Positions 29,524-38,192 of a stretch of 64,000 bases of DNA are shown here, piece after piece; positions within the stretch are counted from its first letter, which is position 1; the number at the start of each line of letters is the position of its first letter. This stretch comes from Paenibacillus chibensis. GTDB taxonomy: Bacteria > Bacillota > Bacilli > Paenibacillales > Paenibacillaceae. Location: contig NZ_BIMK01000035.1 in the NCBI RefSeq assembly GCF_004001045.1, forward strand, positions 1 through 64,000. The letters are read 5' to 3'. The position numbers and the translations under genes were made by a program. Under the pieces are notes generated by a model. It was not told the DNA's origin. It did not search any database and saw nothing but the letters and a program-made list of their open reading frames with translations.

Positions 29524-31452
29524 ATGAGTACCATCAAAGAAGACGCTATTTTACAAGAAGTGTACCGAACTGCTGTTTTTGGAATCGCGCTGCTCGCTCT
29601 GGACGGTACCTGGATTCATGCCAATCCAGCCATCTGCCGGCTTATGGGATACACGGAAGAAGAGCTCATGCAGCAACGTTTCCAGGATCTGATTCATCCG
29701 GACGATTTGGAGAAAGATCTCATGCTTTTCCGCAACGAGCTGAAACAAACGACAGGGGCAGTGATCGAAACGAATACGCGCTATATCCGGAAGAACGGAG
29801 ATATCATGTGGGCCTCCGTATATGCTTCGGTCATGTCGGATGCTGCGGGCGATCCGTTGTCGTATATTATCCAGATCCATGACAATACCAAAAACAAGCT
29901 GGCCGAAACCAAGCTGCAGGAAACGATTGAACGCTACACCTCCTTGAAACGGTACAATCATGATGCCGTGATTTCACTGGATCTCGAAGGGAGCATCATC
30001 AACGTCAATACGATGGCGGAGAAAATGACAGGCTGCTGCGTCAACGAGATGGCAGGCGAGAAAATCTCTCGTTTCATCGGAGAGGAAAGCCAGCGTAAGC
30101 TGCTGACCGAATCCCTGACCAATCCTTCGATCGAAAAGGACATAGACCGGATTTACCATAAGGACGGGCATGCGGTAGAGGTTCTGACCTCCATAGCGCC
30201 CATTTATGTCAACGGACGGAACGTCGGGTTTTACATCATCGCGAAGGACGTGTCCGAGCAGAAGCAGCTGCTTTTGGCGAAGGAGCTGGCCGAGAGCACC
30301 AATAAAGCCAAAAGTGAATTTTTGGCAGTGATGAGCCACGAGATCCGCACGCCGATGAACGGCGTGATCGGAATGACGGATCTGCTGGAGACGACCACGA
30401 ACCTTGACGAGGAACAAAGTGAATACGTCAAAATCATTCGGCAAAGCGGCGAAACGCTGCTGGCCATCATCAATGATATTTTGGATTTTTCCAAGGTGGA
30501 ATCGGGCAAGACGGAACTGCAGGAGGAGCTGTTTGATATCAGGAAATGCGTTGAGGAGACCTACGATGTGTTGTCGGCGAAAGCGCATGAGAAACAGCTG
30601 GAGATGAGATTCGAGGTGGAAGATGACGTTCCGATGATGCTGATCGGCGATGCGAAGCGGTTGAAGCAAATTCTGATGAATCTGGTCGGAAACGCGGTCA
30701 AGTTCACCTTTGCCGGCGGCGTGACGACCCGGCTCCGGAAGATGTCCGAAGACAAGCGCAAGATCAAACTGGAGTTCAAGGTCCAGGATACAGGGATCGG
30801 CATTCCGGCCTCGAAGGCGGAATATATTTTCGAGCCGTTCTCGCAGGTCAACAATTTCATGACCCGTGATCACGAGGGAACCGGTCTTGGCCTTGCCATT
30901 ACGAGGAAGCTGGTAGAGCTGATGGGTGGCAGTATCTGGTTCGAGCAAAGCGACGGGCCTGGGGCAACCTTTGTCTTTAACGTCGAAATGATCCGTGAAA
31001 ATTGGTCCCCTCATGACGATTCCATCGAGGAGCATGATCACAATACGTCCAATTCCCTGCGCGTCCTGGTTGCCGAAGATAATGAAGTCAATCGGATCGT
31101 GCTCCGGAAAATGCTCGAAAGCCAAGGACATCTGACCACCGTTGTCACCAACGGGAAAGAGGTGGTGCAGGCGGCGCAGGAAAGCTATTATGACATTATT
31201 TTTATGGATATTCAGATGCCTGGCTTAAACGGTTTTGAGGCGACGCGGATAATCCGCAGGACGCTGCCGAAGGAGCGGTGCCCGGCGATCGTGGCCGTTA
31301 CCGCCAATGCCCTGAAGGGAGACCGGGAAAGCTGCCTTGCCGCAGGCATGGACGAATATATCAGCAAACCGATCAAAACGCAGACCGTGATGGAAGTGAT
31401 CGAGAGTCTCCTTTTGAGAAGAAATACATTGAAAGGTAGCCCCCATCTATAA
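29524..31452 (+). CDS. Hybrid sensor histidine kinase (PAS-PAS-HisKA-HATPase-REC)
   Basis: The 642-residue cytoplasmic protein has PAS domain 1 at about 12-120 (NPAICRLMGYTEEELMQQRF), PAS 2 at about 140-245, HisKA with H272 in FLAVMSHEIRTPMNGVIG, and HATPase motifs LMNLVGNAVKFT (N box), DTGIGIP (G1) and GTGLGLAITRKL (G2). A C-terminal receiver domain carries phospho-acceptor D562 in DIIFMDIQMPG. There is no membrane segment. It has no partner regulator nearby, so output must go elsewhere or through phosphorelay. I start at 29524, where GGAGG is six bases upstream; 29488 would add 12 residues. Its terminator overlaps the stop codon. Confidence 0.93.
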   Translation: MSTIKEDAILQEVYRTAVFGIALLALDGTWIHANPAICRLMGYTEEELMQQRFQDLIHPDDLEKDLMLFRNELKQTTGAVIETNTRYIRKNGDIMWASVYASVMSDAAGDPLSYIIQIHDNTKNKLAETKLQETIERYTSLKRYNHDAVISLDLEGSIINVNTMAEKMTGCCVNEMAGEKISRFIGEESQRKLLTESLTNPSIEKDIDRIYHKDGHAVEVLTSIAPIYVNGRNVGFYIIAKDVSEQKQLLLAKELAESTNKAKSEFLAVMSHEIRTPMNGVIGMTDLLETTTNLDEEQSEYVKIIRQSGETLLAIINDILDFSKVESGKTELQEELFDIRKCVEETYDVLSAKAHEKQLEMRFEVEDDVPMMLIGDAKRLKQILMNLVGNAVKFTFAGGVTTRLRKMSEDKRKIKLEFKVQDTGIGIPASKAEYIFEPFSQVNNFMTRDHEGTGLGLAITRKLVELMGGSIWFEQSDGPGATFVFNVEMIRENWSPHDDSIEEHDHNTSNSLRVLVAEDNEVNRIVLRKMLESQGHLTTVVTNGKEVVQAAQESYYDIIFMDIQMPGLNGFEATRIIRRTLPKERCPAIVAVTANALKGDRESCLAAGMDEYISKPIKTQTVMEVIESLLLRRNTLKGSPHL

Positions 31453-31468
31453 GATGAGGGCTTTTTTT
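31437..31468 (+). terminator. Terminator overlapping the kinase stop codon
   Basis: AGCCC-C-CATCT and AGATG-A-GGGCT form a stem with an ATA loop and a seven-T tail. The stop codon lies inside the hairpin. Confidence 0.85.
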
Positions 31469-31557
31469 GAATGCGAACCGGAACATTTGCGGAAGTAAAC
31501 CGTCCTTATATTTAGATGGAAAATCGTGAGATTAAACCCATGGAAGGTGGATCCCTA

Positions 31558-33813
31558 GTGGCCTTGAGACCGCTTAAACAAGCAGCAGGCGCAGTCGTCC
31601 TGCTTACAACCTGTCTGATGCTAACCATGACGCCCGGCGCGGAAAGCCTGGCGAAATCTTCGCCATCCTCTGAATCCCGGAACGGCGATTCTCTGAACAG
31701 TCTTGTGTTTCAATACCGAACCCCCTATTTCACGAAGGATCTGTCCAAGAATGCGGTTTGGGCGGACCTTAAGGCAGCTGGTTATGTCAGCAGCGGTCAG
31801 ACACTGAAGGTGAAGTCCAAGCATGGAGACATGGCGGCGGTGATGTTGGAGAACGGAGATACGCCCTGCTGGATTCCCGCCTGGTATACAACCGCTGCCG
31901 CCAAGTCCGTTCAGGAAACCTCACTCGCTTATGTTGCGCTGAAGCCGGGGACCGTGCTTGCGTTGGCTCCGGGCGGCAAGCTGGCATGGGCACCGCCCAA
32001 GCAAGGTGAAAAGCTGGTTGCTGCGGCCGTATGGAAGGACTGGACGGGAATCCTGATTTCTCCTCAAGCTTGGCATACCGATTCGAGTATTGCCCGTCCC
32101 ATGATGCTGTGGGTGCGGAGCGCAAACATCCAATCAAGAAAGGCCATTCCCGAAGGCGTGCTCAGCACCAGCTCCAGCGTCACGGTTGACCTAGCCCGAA
32201 ATGTCACCGAGCTGCTGCTTCAGCAGGGAGATGCTGCTTCCAAAGTGAAAAAGCTCCTGGGAGAGCCGAGCTTCGTGGAGCATTCCGCCAATTTGGCAGA
32301 GGGAGGCAAGCCGCTTCGGATCGGTACAACATGGCGGTATGAACGGCCAAATGCCCAGTTTACGGTGAGCTTTGCCGAAGATGAGAAGCTGGAGGCCTGG
32401 AAATGGATTTTACCTGCAGACCCGAAGCTGGAGCTTGGTTTATCTGTAGATGGGGATTACAAGTTCTGCTATGATTTCACGTCATTTCCGGGTACAGCCA
32501 CCATTCCGGCCAAGCCGGTTTGGCGCAATCAGGGAGAGCTTAATGACGCCTATCTGCTGGGTGCGACCGATGAGGTGCTGCTCGTGGATGGAGATGACGG
32601 AGGCTTCAGCGGCATGCACGAGGACTCTTCCATCTATGCGGTCGACAAAGCTTCGGGACGCAAGCTCTGGCAGGTGAACGCCGGGTTTGGATCCTACTCC
32701 GCTGCGCTGGACCGGCTGCGCGGAACGGCTGCGGTCTATACCGAATACAGCAAGGCTCATCATCGCTATGAGTCTTGGGTGAGGGAGCTAAGCTTGAAGG
32801 ATGGGCATCCAATATGGGAAAGAAGGCTGCCCGAGGGTCATCAAATGCAGATGTACGCCGTCAAGGACAGCGTTGTTGTGTATCAAATGCCCGATTCCGC
32901 TAAAGATGAAGGGCTGCTGACGGTACTGGACCGGGCGACGGGCGCACAGCGATGGACGAGGGTTCTGCGCGAAGGACAGGTGATTCTCCGCACCGATTCG
33001 GAAGACCCGAACATTCTGCTGCAAGATGGCTTGATGCTTCAGGCGCTGAATCCCAAGGATGGTGCGGTTGCTTGGAGCGTAACCGGGCGGGGAGACATTC
33101 ACAGGGATCTGCAGACGCATCCTTATTATGCATATGGCAATATGAGGCTGCCACTGCAGCCGGAGCGTTCGGCCGTCCGCTGGTTTCTGATCGGGAACGA
33201 ATGGATGCTGCTGAATACCGGAAACGGCGAGAAGCTGGCGCAATATGGATGGAGCCGGCAGGAGCAGTTCGAAACGACGAATGAGCAGCGGTACATTCTG
33301 GTGCAGCAGTCTGGCGGCTTATCGGACTTTGACGGCTCCAAAGTGGAAAAGACGGCCTTGTATGATGTCATCGCGAAGCGGGTTCTCTTCACGTTGTCCG
33401 GCAAAGCAACAAACGGCATGTTTGATGCAGACCGGCTGTATGTGGTGCTGAACGGTCTGCCTGCGGCCTTCGATCGTGAAAAGGGGACATTGCTCTGGGA
33501 GATGCCGGTGACGACGCATGAGAGCGCAAGCCCCTATACGATGGATGAGATGGCGAAGACCCGCTATGCGGTGTTGTCCCAGTATTTACTGCTGGGTTAC
33601 GGCTCTGACATGTTAGTGCTGGATAAGCAGGACGGTCAGGTGGTTGGCCGGCTTGCCGATAATCAGATTGCATTCAGGGAAGCGAGATATCGGAAAGGCA
33701 TCGAAGGCCTGCTCAACATGGAAGGGGACGAAATCTACATCGGTTCGTCGAATGGAGGATTGGCCAAATACAGCGTCAAAGCACTGGAATCCCGACTGGA
33801 TCAGGTCAAATAG
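31558..33813 (+). CDS. Secreted PQQ-like beta-propeller repeat protein
   Basis: A 751-residue exported protein. GTG at 31558 is preferred: AAGGTGG is correctly spaced and the N-terminus then becomes a normal signal peptide (positive ALRPLKQ, hydrophobic AAGAVVLLTTCLMLTM, cleavage near GAES). Residues about 50-330 hold SH3-like or stalk segments of unclear family. Residues about 340-740 carry PQQ/outer-membrane-assembly-type propeller repeats: DSSIYAVDKASGRKLWQVNA, LTVLDRATGAQRWTRVL, LQALNPKDGAVAWSVTG, YVVLNGLPAAFDREKGTLLW. Such propellers mostly act as protein scaffolds; PQQ binding is not implied. It is not obviously linked to the kinase upstream. Confidence 0.78.
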   Translation: MALRPLKQAAGAVVLLTTCLMLTMTPGAESLAKSSPSSESRNGDSLNSLVFQYRTPYFTKDLSKNAVWADLKAAGYVSSGQTLKVKSKHGDMAAVMLENGDTPCWIPAWYTTAAAKSVQETSLAYVALKPGTVLALAPGGKLAWAPPKQGEKLVAAAVWKDWTGILISPQAWHTDSSIARPMMLWVRSANIQSRKAIPEGVLSTSSSVTVDLARNVTELLLQQGDAASKVKKLLGEPSFVEHSANLAEGGKPLRIGTTWRYERPNAQFTVSFAEDEKLEAWKWILPADPKLELGLSVDGDYKFCYDFTSFPGTATIPAKPVWRNQGELNDAYLLGATDEVLLVDGDDGGFSGMHEDSSIYAVDKASGRKLWQVNAGFGSYSAALDRLRGTAAVYTEYSKAHHRYESWVRELSLKDGHPIWERRLPEGHQMQMYAVKDSVVVYQMPDSAKDEGLLTVLDRATGAQRWTRVLREGQVILRTDSEDPNILLQDGLMLQALNPKDGAVAWSVTGRGDIHRDLQTHPYYAYGNMRLPLQPERSAVRWFLIGNEWMLLNTGNGEKLAQYGWSRQEQFETTNEQRYILVQQSGGLSDFDGSKVEKTALYDVIAKRVLFTLSGKATNGMFDADRLYVVLNGLPAAFDREKGTLLWEMPVTTHESASPYTMDEMAKTRYAVLSQYLLLGYGSDMLVLDKQDGQVVGRLADNQIAFREARYRKGIEGLLNMEGDEIYIGSSNGGLAKYSVKALESRLDQVK

Positions 33814-33825
33814 TTTATGTACGGT

Positions 33826-33853
33826 GAAGGCCCTGAACAAGTTCAGGGCCTTC
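33826..33853. terminator. Perfect inverted repeat between convergent genes
   Basis: TGAAGGCCCTGAAC, AA and GTTCAGGGCCTTCA form a 14-base perfect stem. The T tail is weak on both strands, but its position between convergent stop codons fits bidirectional termination. Confidence 0.75.
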
Positions 33854-33869
33854 ATGCCTGTTAGTCCGG

Positions 33870-34859
33870 TTAAAAGGGGAAGCTCAGCTGCTCCACTTCC
33901 GGAGCGGGAAGCGGCAGGGTCGGTTTAGGGAAAGCGGGGAGATCAGACTCGGCTGCGGTCATGCAGCCGCTCCTGCTTTCTTCCGGAACCTCGCCGCTCA
34001 GGAAAAGCTTCTGCTTCACTTCTCGGGCAAGAGCCTTCACTTGATCCGCATATGCGTTATCGGGATAGGCGCCGCGGAACAGGCTTTTGTATTTGGGTAC
34101 AAGCGCGGGGTGATGCTGCTCCAGTGAATGCATGAACCATGCCTTCACGTCCGGGGTGAGACGCAGCAGGGAGGTCATGGCAAAGGAGGCGCGATGCTCC
34201 TTGGCTGCAGTCATGAGTTCCTCCAGGCTTTCCCTGGAATCCGTCAGGAACGGGAGAATGGGCGCAATAAATAAGCCGGTGCGCACGCCGTTTTCGCTCA
34301 GCTTTTGTACGGCTTGAAGCCTTTTGTAAGGTAATGGAGCTCCCGGCTCCATCATGCGGATGATCCCCGGATCCAGCGTATTCAAGCTGATATTGACCGA
34401 GGTGATATCCATTTGGGACAGCAGATCAAGGTCGCGCAGAATCAGGGGAGAACGCGTGGTAATGCTGGTGCGGATCCGGTATTTAGCAAGAACCTCCAGG
34501 CAGCCGCGTGTAATCTTTGACTGGATCTCGACCGGCTGATAGGGGTCGGTGGCTGTCCCGAGCGTGACGAGGCCCACATGATCCCGCAGCTGATTGATAT
34601 CATAGTCGAAGCGTTTGGCCATGCGGGAGAGCTGGATTTCCAGCGCCTCGGCGGCATTTGTTTTCAGCAGGATGCGGTTCTGGAATTCATCATCGGCCTC
34701 CCGTCCGATAAAGGATTGAAAGGCTCGTGCATAGCAGAAACTGCAGCCGTGGGCACAGCCGCGATAGGGGTTAATGGACCAGTCAAAGGGCATGCTTTCC
34801 GCTTTTACCCGGTTCAGCGTTTGTTTGGTTACGGATGTCTCATATATTTTCTTGGGCAA
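33870..34859 (-). CDS. SPL-like radical SAM protein
   Basis: A 329-residue protein of the spore-photoproduct-lyase-related (Rv2578c-like) radical SAM group. NPYRGCAHGCSFCYAR holds the CxxxCxxC iron-sulfur ligands, LVTLGTATDPYQPVE and SITTRSPLILRDLDLL are barrel strands, and GLFIAPILPFLTDS is a late strand. Members are associated with DNA or nucleic-acid damage; the reaction is unproven. I choose TTG at 34859, behind GGAGGTGA; the longer ATG at 34916 lies in the promoter. The gene appears under LexA control (operator at 34881-34892), which supports a DNA-damage role. Confidence 0.85.
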   Translation of the reverse strand: MPKKIYETSVTKQTLNRVKAESMPFDWSINPYRGCAHGCSFCYARAFQSFIGREADDEFQNRILLKTNAAEALEIQLSRMAKRFDYDINQLRDHVGLVTLGTATDPYQPVEIQSKITRGCLEVLAKYRIRTSITTRSPLILRDLDLLSQMDITSVNISLNTLDPGIIRMMEPGAPLPYKRLQAVQKLSENGVRTGLFIAPILPFLTDSRESLEELMTAAKEHRASFAMTSLLRLTPDVKAWFMHSLEQHHPALVPKYKSLFRGAYPDNAYADQVKALAREVKQKLFLSGEVPEESRSGCMTAAESDLPAFPKPTLPLPAPEVEQLSFPF

Positions 34860-34880
34860 GATCAGCTCACCTCCATTACA

Positions 34881-34892
34881 GAACAAGTGTTC
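34881..34892 (-). promoter_or_regulatory. LexA (SOS) box
   Basis: GAACAAGTGTTC is a perfect palindrome fitting the core of the B. subtilis consensus CGAACRNRYGTTYC (outer bases differ). It lies between the -10 box and the start codon of the SPL-like gene, around the expected transcription start, where LexA would block initiation. Confidence 0.8.
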
Positions 34893-34902
34893 TTGTTTTA
34901 CC

Positions 34903-34931
34903 AGTATACTATACATTGTACCTATTGAAAA
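34903..34931 (-). promoter_or_regulatory. Promoter of the SPL-like gene
   Basis: Reading leftward, TTTTCA (34931-34926), a 17-base spacer and TATACT (34908-34903) form a plausible sigma-A promoter. The LexA box begins 11 bases downstream of the -10. Confidence 0.6.
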
Positions 34932-35066
34932 TGGAATGGAAGATTAAGGAGCTATCGGCCATGGGCCAGTATATACCGAAAATCGTATAGAGGACTTGTG
35001 ATCCGGGGCGTTTGTAGAAAAGCGTTTTTTTATGTTATTCTGTTACCCAAGGAATGTCATTCGTTG

Positions 35067-35097
35067 ACCGCATGCCGTTAAAGGCTGCGGTTTTTTG
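35067..35097 (+). terminator. Terminator-like hairpin in the tatD leader
   Basis: ACCGCA (35067-35072) pairs with TGCGGT (35086-35091), followed by a six-T tract, only 32 bases before the tatD start codon. No gene ends upstream on this strand, so it may be an attenuator rather than a gene-end terminator. Confidence 0.6.
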
Positions 35098-35128
35098 CTG
35101 GAAACCTATTGGAGAAGGGGGAGTGGAC

Positions 35129-35932
35129 ATGAGTCCTCAAATTATAGATATCGGTGTCAATCTCACCAACCGTTCCTTTCACAAGGATCGCGAGGAGGTG
35201 CTGGCCCGGGCAGAAGCCGAGGGGGTAACGCCGCTCATCATTACGGGCACGAGTGTGGCCAGCAGCCAAGAGGCGGCTCGCTACTCGGAGCTTTATCCGG
35301 GTAAGCTGTATTCCACGGCGGGTGTGCATCCGCATGACGTCAAAGAGTGCGGGGAGGGAACGCTGGAGCGGCTGCGGGAGCTGGCGGCACTGCCGCAGGT
35401 CGTGGCGATCGGCGAATGCGGTCTTGATTACAACCGGGATTTCTCGCCGCGCGATGTGCAGCGTCGTTGGTTCAGGGAGCAAGTGAGGCTGGCCGAGGAA
35501 ATCTGCATGCCGCTGTTTTTGCATGAGCGCGACGCCCATGCCGACTTTGCCGCGATCATGCGGGAGCATCCCGCGATGATCGCAAAATCGGTGGTCCATT
35601 GTTTTACGGGAACCGGTGAAGAGCTTCATGCTTATCTTGGCATGGGCTTTCATATCGGCATTACCGGCTGGATCTGCGACGAACGGCGGGGACAGCATCT
35701 GCGCGAGCTGGTCAAGGATATACCGCTGGACCGTCTAATGATTGAAACGGATGCGCCGTACCTGACTCCTCGGGATATGAGACCCAAACCGAAGGATGGG
35801 CGGAACGAGCCGGCTTTCCTGACGCATATCGTGAAGGTCGTTGCTTCGTGCATGAACCGTGATGAAGAGGAAGTGGCCCGTGCGACCTTCGAGACGACAA
35901 AAGCATTTTTCCATATCGATTCAGAGAACTGA
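35129..35932 (+). CDS. tatD: TatD-family metal-dependent DNase
   Basis: The 267-residue protein follows E. coli TatD closely rather than the YabD branch: IDIGVNLTNRSFHKDREEVL at the N-terminus, STAGVHPHDVKECG, VAIGECGLDYNRDFSPRDVQ (metal-ligand Glu), VHCFTGTGEELHAYL, GITGWICDERRGQHLREL and MIETDAPYLTPRDMRPKP (metal-ligand Asp). TatD is a cytoplasmic 3'-5' exonuclease/DNase linked to DNA repair. GGGGGAG precedes the ATG; the in-frame ATG at 35054 would run through the leader hairpin and is rejected. Confidence 0.93.
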   Translation: MSPQIIDIGVNLTNRSFHKDREEVLARAEAEGVTPLIITGTSVASSQEAARYSELYPGKLYSTAGVHPHDVKECGEGTLERLRELAALPQVVAIGECGLDYNRDFSPRDVQRRWFREQVRLAEEICMPLFLHERDAHADFAAIMREHPAMIAKSVVHCFTGTGEELHAYLGMGFHIGITGWICDERRGQHLRELVKDIPLDRLMIETDAPYLTPRDMRPKPKDGRNEPAFLTHIVKVVASCMNRDEEEVARATFETTKAFFHIDSEN

Positions 35933-36027
35933 TTTTTTATATTCGTGTCCTCCGCTCTGATGTATAATGAGTAGATGACATGCAATGACATCATTTTCCA
36001 TATTTTTTACGCAGGCGGGATGCGACT

Positions 36028-37605
36028 TTGAATTATTTTACGAAAAAAGGCTTTACCCTCCGGTTCACCATCAGCTTGCTTGTCATCACGGCGATTCTCT
36101 TGACCATGCTGACGAGCATTACTTCGGCGGTTCAGGTCAACCGGTCCTCACTGATCGACAATTATTTGAACAAAAACGAATCCTATGCCAAAAAGCTGGC
36201 TTCCAATACCAACGAGCTTTTGATTACGATGCAGGAGAATATCGGGGCGATTGCCAAAATATCCGGGCGCGAGCCGGAAATCGATCCGCAATTATTCGAT
36301 GATCTGTTCCAGGAGAACACCCAGTACTTCAATTCGATCGTGGTTGCGGATAACAACCGGATTATTCGGGCGTTAAGTCCGCGAACGATCGGTATTTCCG
36401 TGGGGGACAAGATCACCTCCGAGCAGAGCAAGATGGCTATTCAATTAAAAAAGGCTTTCATTTCCGAGCCATACCGCGCGACGACGGGGCGGCTGATTAT
36501 ATTGATATCGGCACCCATCATCGATAAAAGCGGGAGGTATAAGGGCTTTGTGGGCGGTACGATATACCTCGAAGAAAAAAATGTGCTGAGCAATATGCTG
36601 AAGGAGCATTTTTTCGGCGACGGATCCTATGTGTATGTCGTTGAAAAAGGCGGCGAGCTTATTTTCCATACCAACAAAAAGCGGATCGGCCAGTCCGTCC
36701 TTCAGAACGAGGTCGTCCAAAAGGTGGTTTTGGGACAGAGCGGCTCACAGAGAGTGATGAACTCAGAAGGGGATCGTTTTTTGGCAGGCTACGCCTTTGA
36801 ACCGAGCAGCGCCTGGGGCATTATTTCGCAGACGCCGGCTCAAGTAATTGACAAGCCCTTGCATAATTTGGTCAAGAGAATGCTGCTTGTCTCGCTGCCG
36901 TTCTTGCTCCTGATCCTGCTTCTGGGCTGGTGGGTGGCGAACCGGATCGCGAAGCCGCTGCACACGCTGGCGCAGTTTTCGGATGAGGCGATGCTCCAAC
37001 CGGTTCCGGCGGAGAACATTCCGGACATCAAATCCTATTACTACGAAGTCAGATTGCTGTCCCAGAGCGTGAAAATTGCGCTGCAGAATATGAATCAGGA
37101 TTTGACGCATCTCCGAAATGAAGTGAAAATCGACGAGTTGACGGGGCTTGCCAACCGGCGTGCCTTCGACGAGGTAATGGCCGGATGGATGGAAAGCAAC
37201 ATTCCGTTTGCCCTGATTTTGATGGATATCGATCACTTCAAACAGGTTAACGATACTTACGGGCACGTGGTTGGAGACGATTGTTTGCGCTATTTGGCCC
37301 GGATCATGCATCTGATGGCTTCCGAGGATGATCTGTGCTTCCGCTACGGCGGCGAAGAGTTCGGCATTCTCGTCAAGCACTGCGGCCTGGGCAGAGCAAA
37401 GGATTTGGCGGATCGGCTGCGAGAGCAGCTGGCGCGTACGAAAAGCCCGGCAGGCACTTCCATTACGCTTTCAGCCGGAATCGCGGCTTTCCCAGTGCAT
37501 GGCCGATCCGCGCAGCAGCTGGTGGAGCGGGCGGACGAAGCGCTGTACCAGTCGAAAAAAGACGGACGGAACCGCACCACCGTCAGCAGCTTACCGGGTG
37601 CGTGA
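36028..37605 (+). CDS. Membrane diguanylate cyclase with Cache-type sensor (GGDEF)
   Basis: The 525-residue protein has an N-terminal membrane segment (about 11-35), an extracytoplasmic Cache sensor (about 40-275), a second membrane segment (MLLVSLPFLLLILLLGWWVA), a HAMP-like linker and a GGDEF domain (about 365-520). The active site is RYGGEEF, with GGEEF at 441-445, and MDIDHFKQVNDTYGH is intact, so it should make cyclic di-GMP. The residues where an inhibitory RxxD site would lie read SEDD, so product inhibition through that site is unlikely. The start is TTG at 36028 with a modest GGCGGGA site. The ligand is unknown. Confidence 0.92.
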   Translation: MNYFTKKGFTLRFTISLLVITAILLTMLTSITSAVQVNRSSLIDNYLNKNESYAKKLASNTNELLITMQENIGAIAKISGREPEIDPQLFDDLFQENTQYFNSIVVADNNRIIRALSPRTIGISVGDKITSEQSKMAIQLKKAFISEPYRATTGRLIILISAPIIDKSGRYKGFVGGTIYLEEKNVLSNMLKEHFFGDGSYVYVVEKGGELIFHTNKKRIGQSVLQNEVVQKVVLGQSGSQRVMNSEGDRFLAGYAFEPSSAWGIISQTPAQVIDKPLHNLVKRMLLVSLPFLLLILLLGWWVANRIAKPLHTLAQFSDEAMLQPVPAENIPDIKSYYYEVRLLSQSVKIALQNMNQDLTHLRNEVKIDELTGLANRRAFDEVMAGWMESNIPFALILMDIDHFKQVNDTYGHVVGDDCLRYLARIMHLMASEDDLCFRYGGEEFGILVKHCGLGRAKDLADRLREQLARTKSPAGTSITLSAGIAAFPVHGRSAQQLVERADEALYQSKKDGRNRTTVSSLPGA

Positions 37606-37729
37606 AACGCATAGCAAGACGCATGGATGCCGCAGCCCTTGGGGCGCGGCATCCGTGCGTAGTGACAGGTGATAAGGAGGCTGTCTCAAGCCGGCACGAG
37701 CCTGGATCACCTATCATCAAACTTCGGAA

Positions 37730-37758
37730 TTGTGAAAATGATTGAGATGTGCTAACAT
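37730..37758 (+). promoter_or_regulatory. Promoter of the hflX leader
   Basis: TTGTGA (37730-37735), a 17-base spacer and TAACAT (37753-37758) are followed about 35 bases later by a short ORF with its own strong ribosome binding site. Confidence 0.6.
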
Positions 37759-37792
37759 GGTAACAATTAGAATGATCGGAGGGTTCGTGAAG

Positions 37793-37834
37793 ATGATCAA
37801 TATTAAATTCCGTTTCTTCACTTTGTGCCGCTAA
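37793..37834 (+). CDS. Candidate leader peptide of hflX (13 residues)
   Basis: GGAGGG at 37778-37783 is nine bases before ATG. The ORF encodes MINIKFRFFTLCR and stops at TAA (37832-37834). It lies inside the 390-base untranslated leader of hflX, which ends in a terminator hairpin (38127-38157). This layout is that of ribosome-mediated attenuation, known for some antibiotic-resistance HflX and ABC-F genes in Bacillota. The peptide itself matches no leader I can name. Confidence 0.6.
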   Translation: MINIKFRFFTLCR

Positions 37835-37966
37835 TTGAATAGTGCTCAAAGGCTCTGCTTTGGTGCAGGGCGAACGGGATTGGTATGCATATCTTCGGAT
37901 GAACCCAACATATATGCAGTCATGCGCGGTGGCCGTTTCGGCATCGGCATGCAAGGGTGCAGCGGG

Positions 37967-38157
37967 AGAGGCTTCATGGCCCCTCCTTTGCTGTTTTTCG
38001 GATAACTTTTTGGCTGCGAAACCTGCGGCTGCTCGACAACCAACCAAACCGAAAGAAGCGTGTCCGGAACCGCTGCGGCGCAAACAAGCAGCGTCTCTTC
38101 CGGAAGTCCGCATGTTCCGTTCGCTCAAACCACAGCCGGAGGCCTGCGGTTTTTTTG
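37967..38157 (+). promoter_or_regulatory. hflX leader hairpins including a terminator
   Basis: GGAG-A-GGC and GCC-C-CTCC (about 37967-37987) form a mid-leader hairpin. AACCACAG (from about 38128) pairs imperfectly with CTGCGGTT (to 38152), followed by a T tract, 36 bases before the hflX ribosome binding site. The T-rich end with no coding stop nearby marks it as a leader terminator. An alternative antiterminator pairing would need RNA folding to define. Confidence 0.55.
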
Positions 38158-38192
38158 TTATTCAAACAACGTTTACATGGAGGGTTTTATAT

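Noticed and set aside
37842-38192. N-terminal extension of HflX by 117 residues
   Set aside because: The region is the structured leader with hairpins and a T-run; the HflX domain starts at 38193 with a good ribosome binding site.
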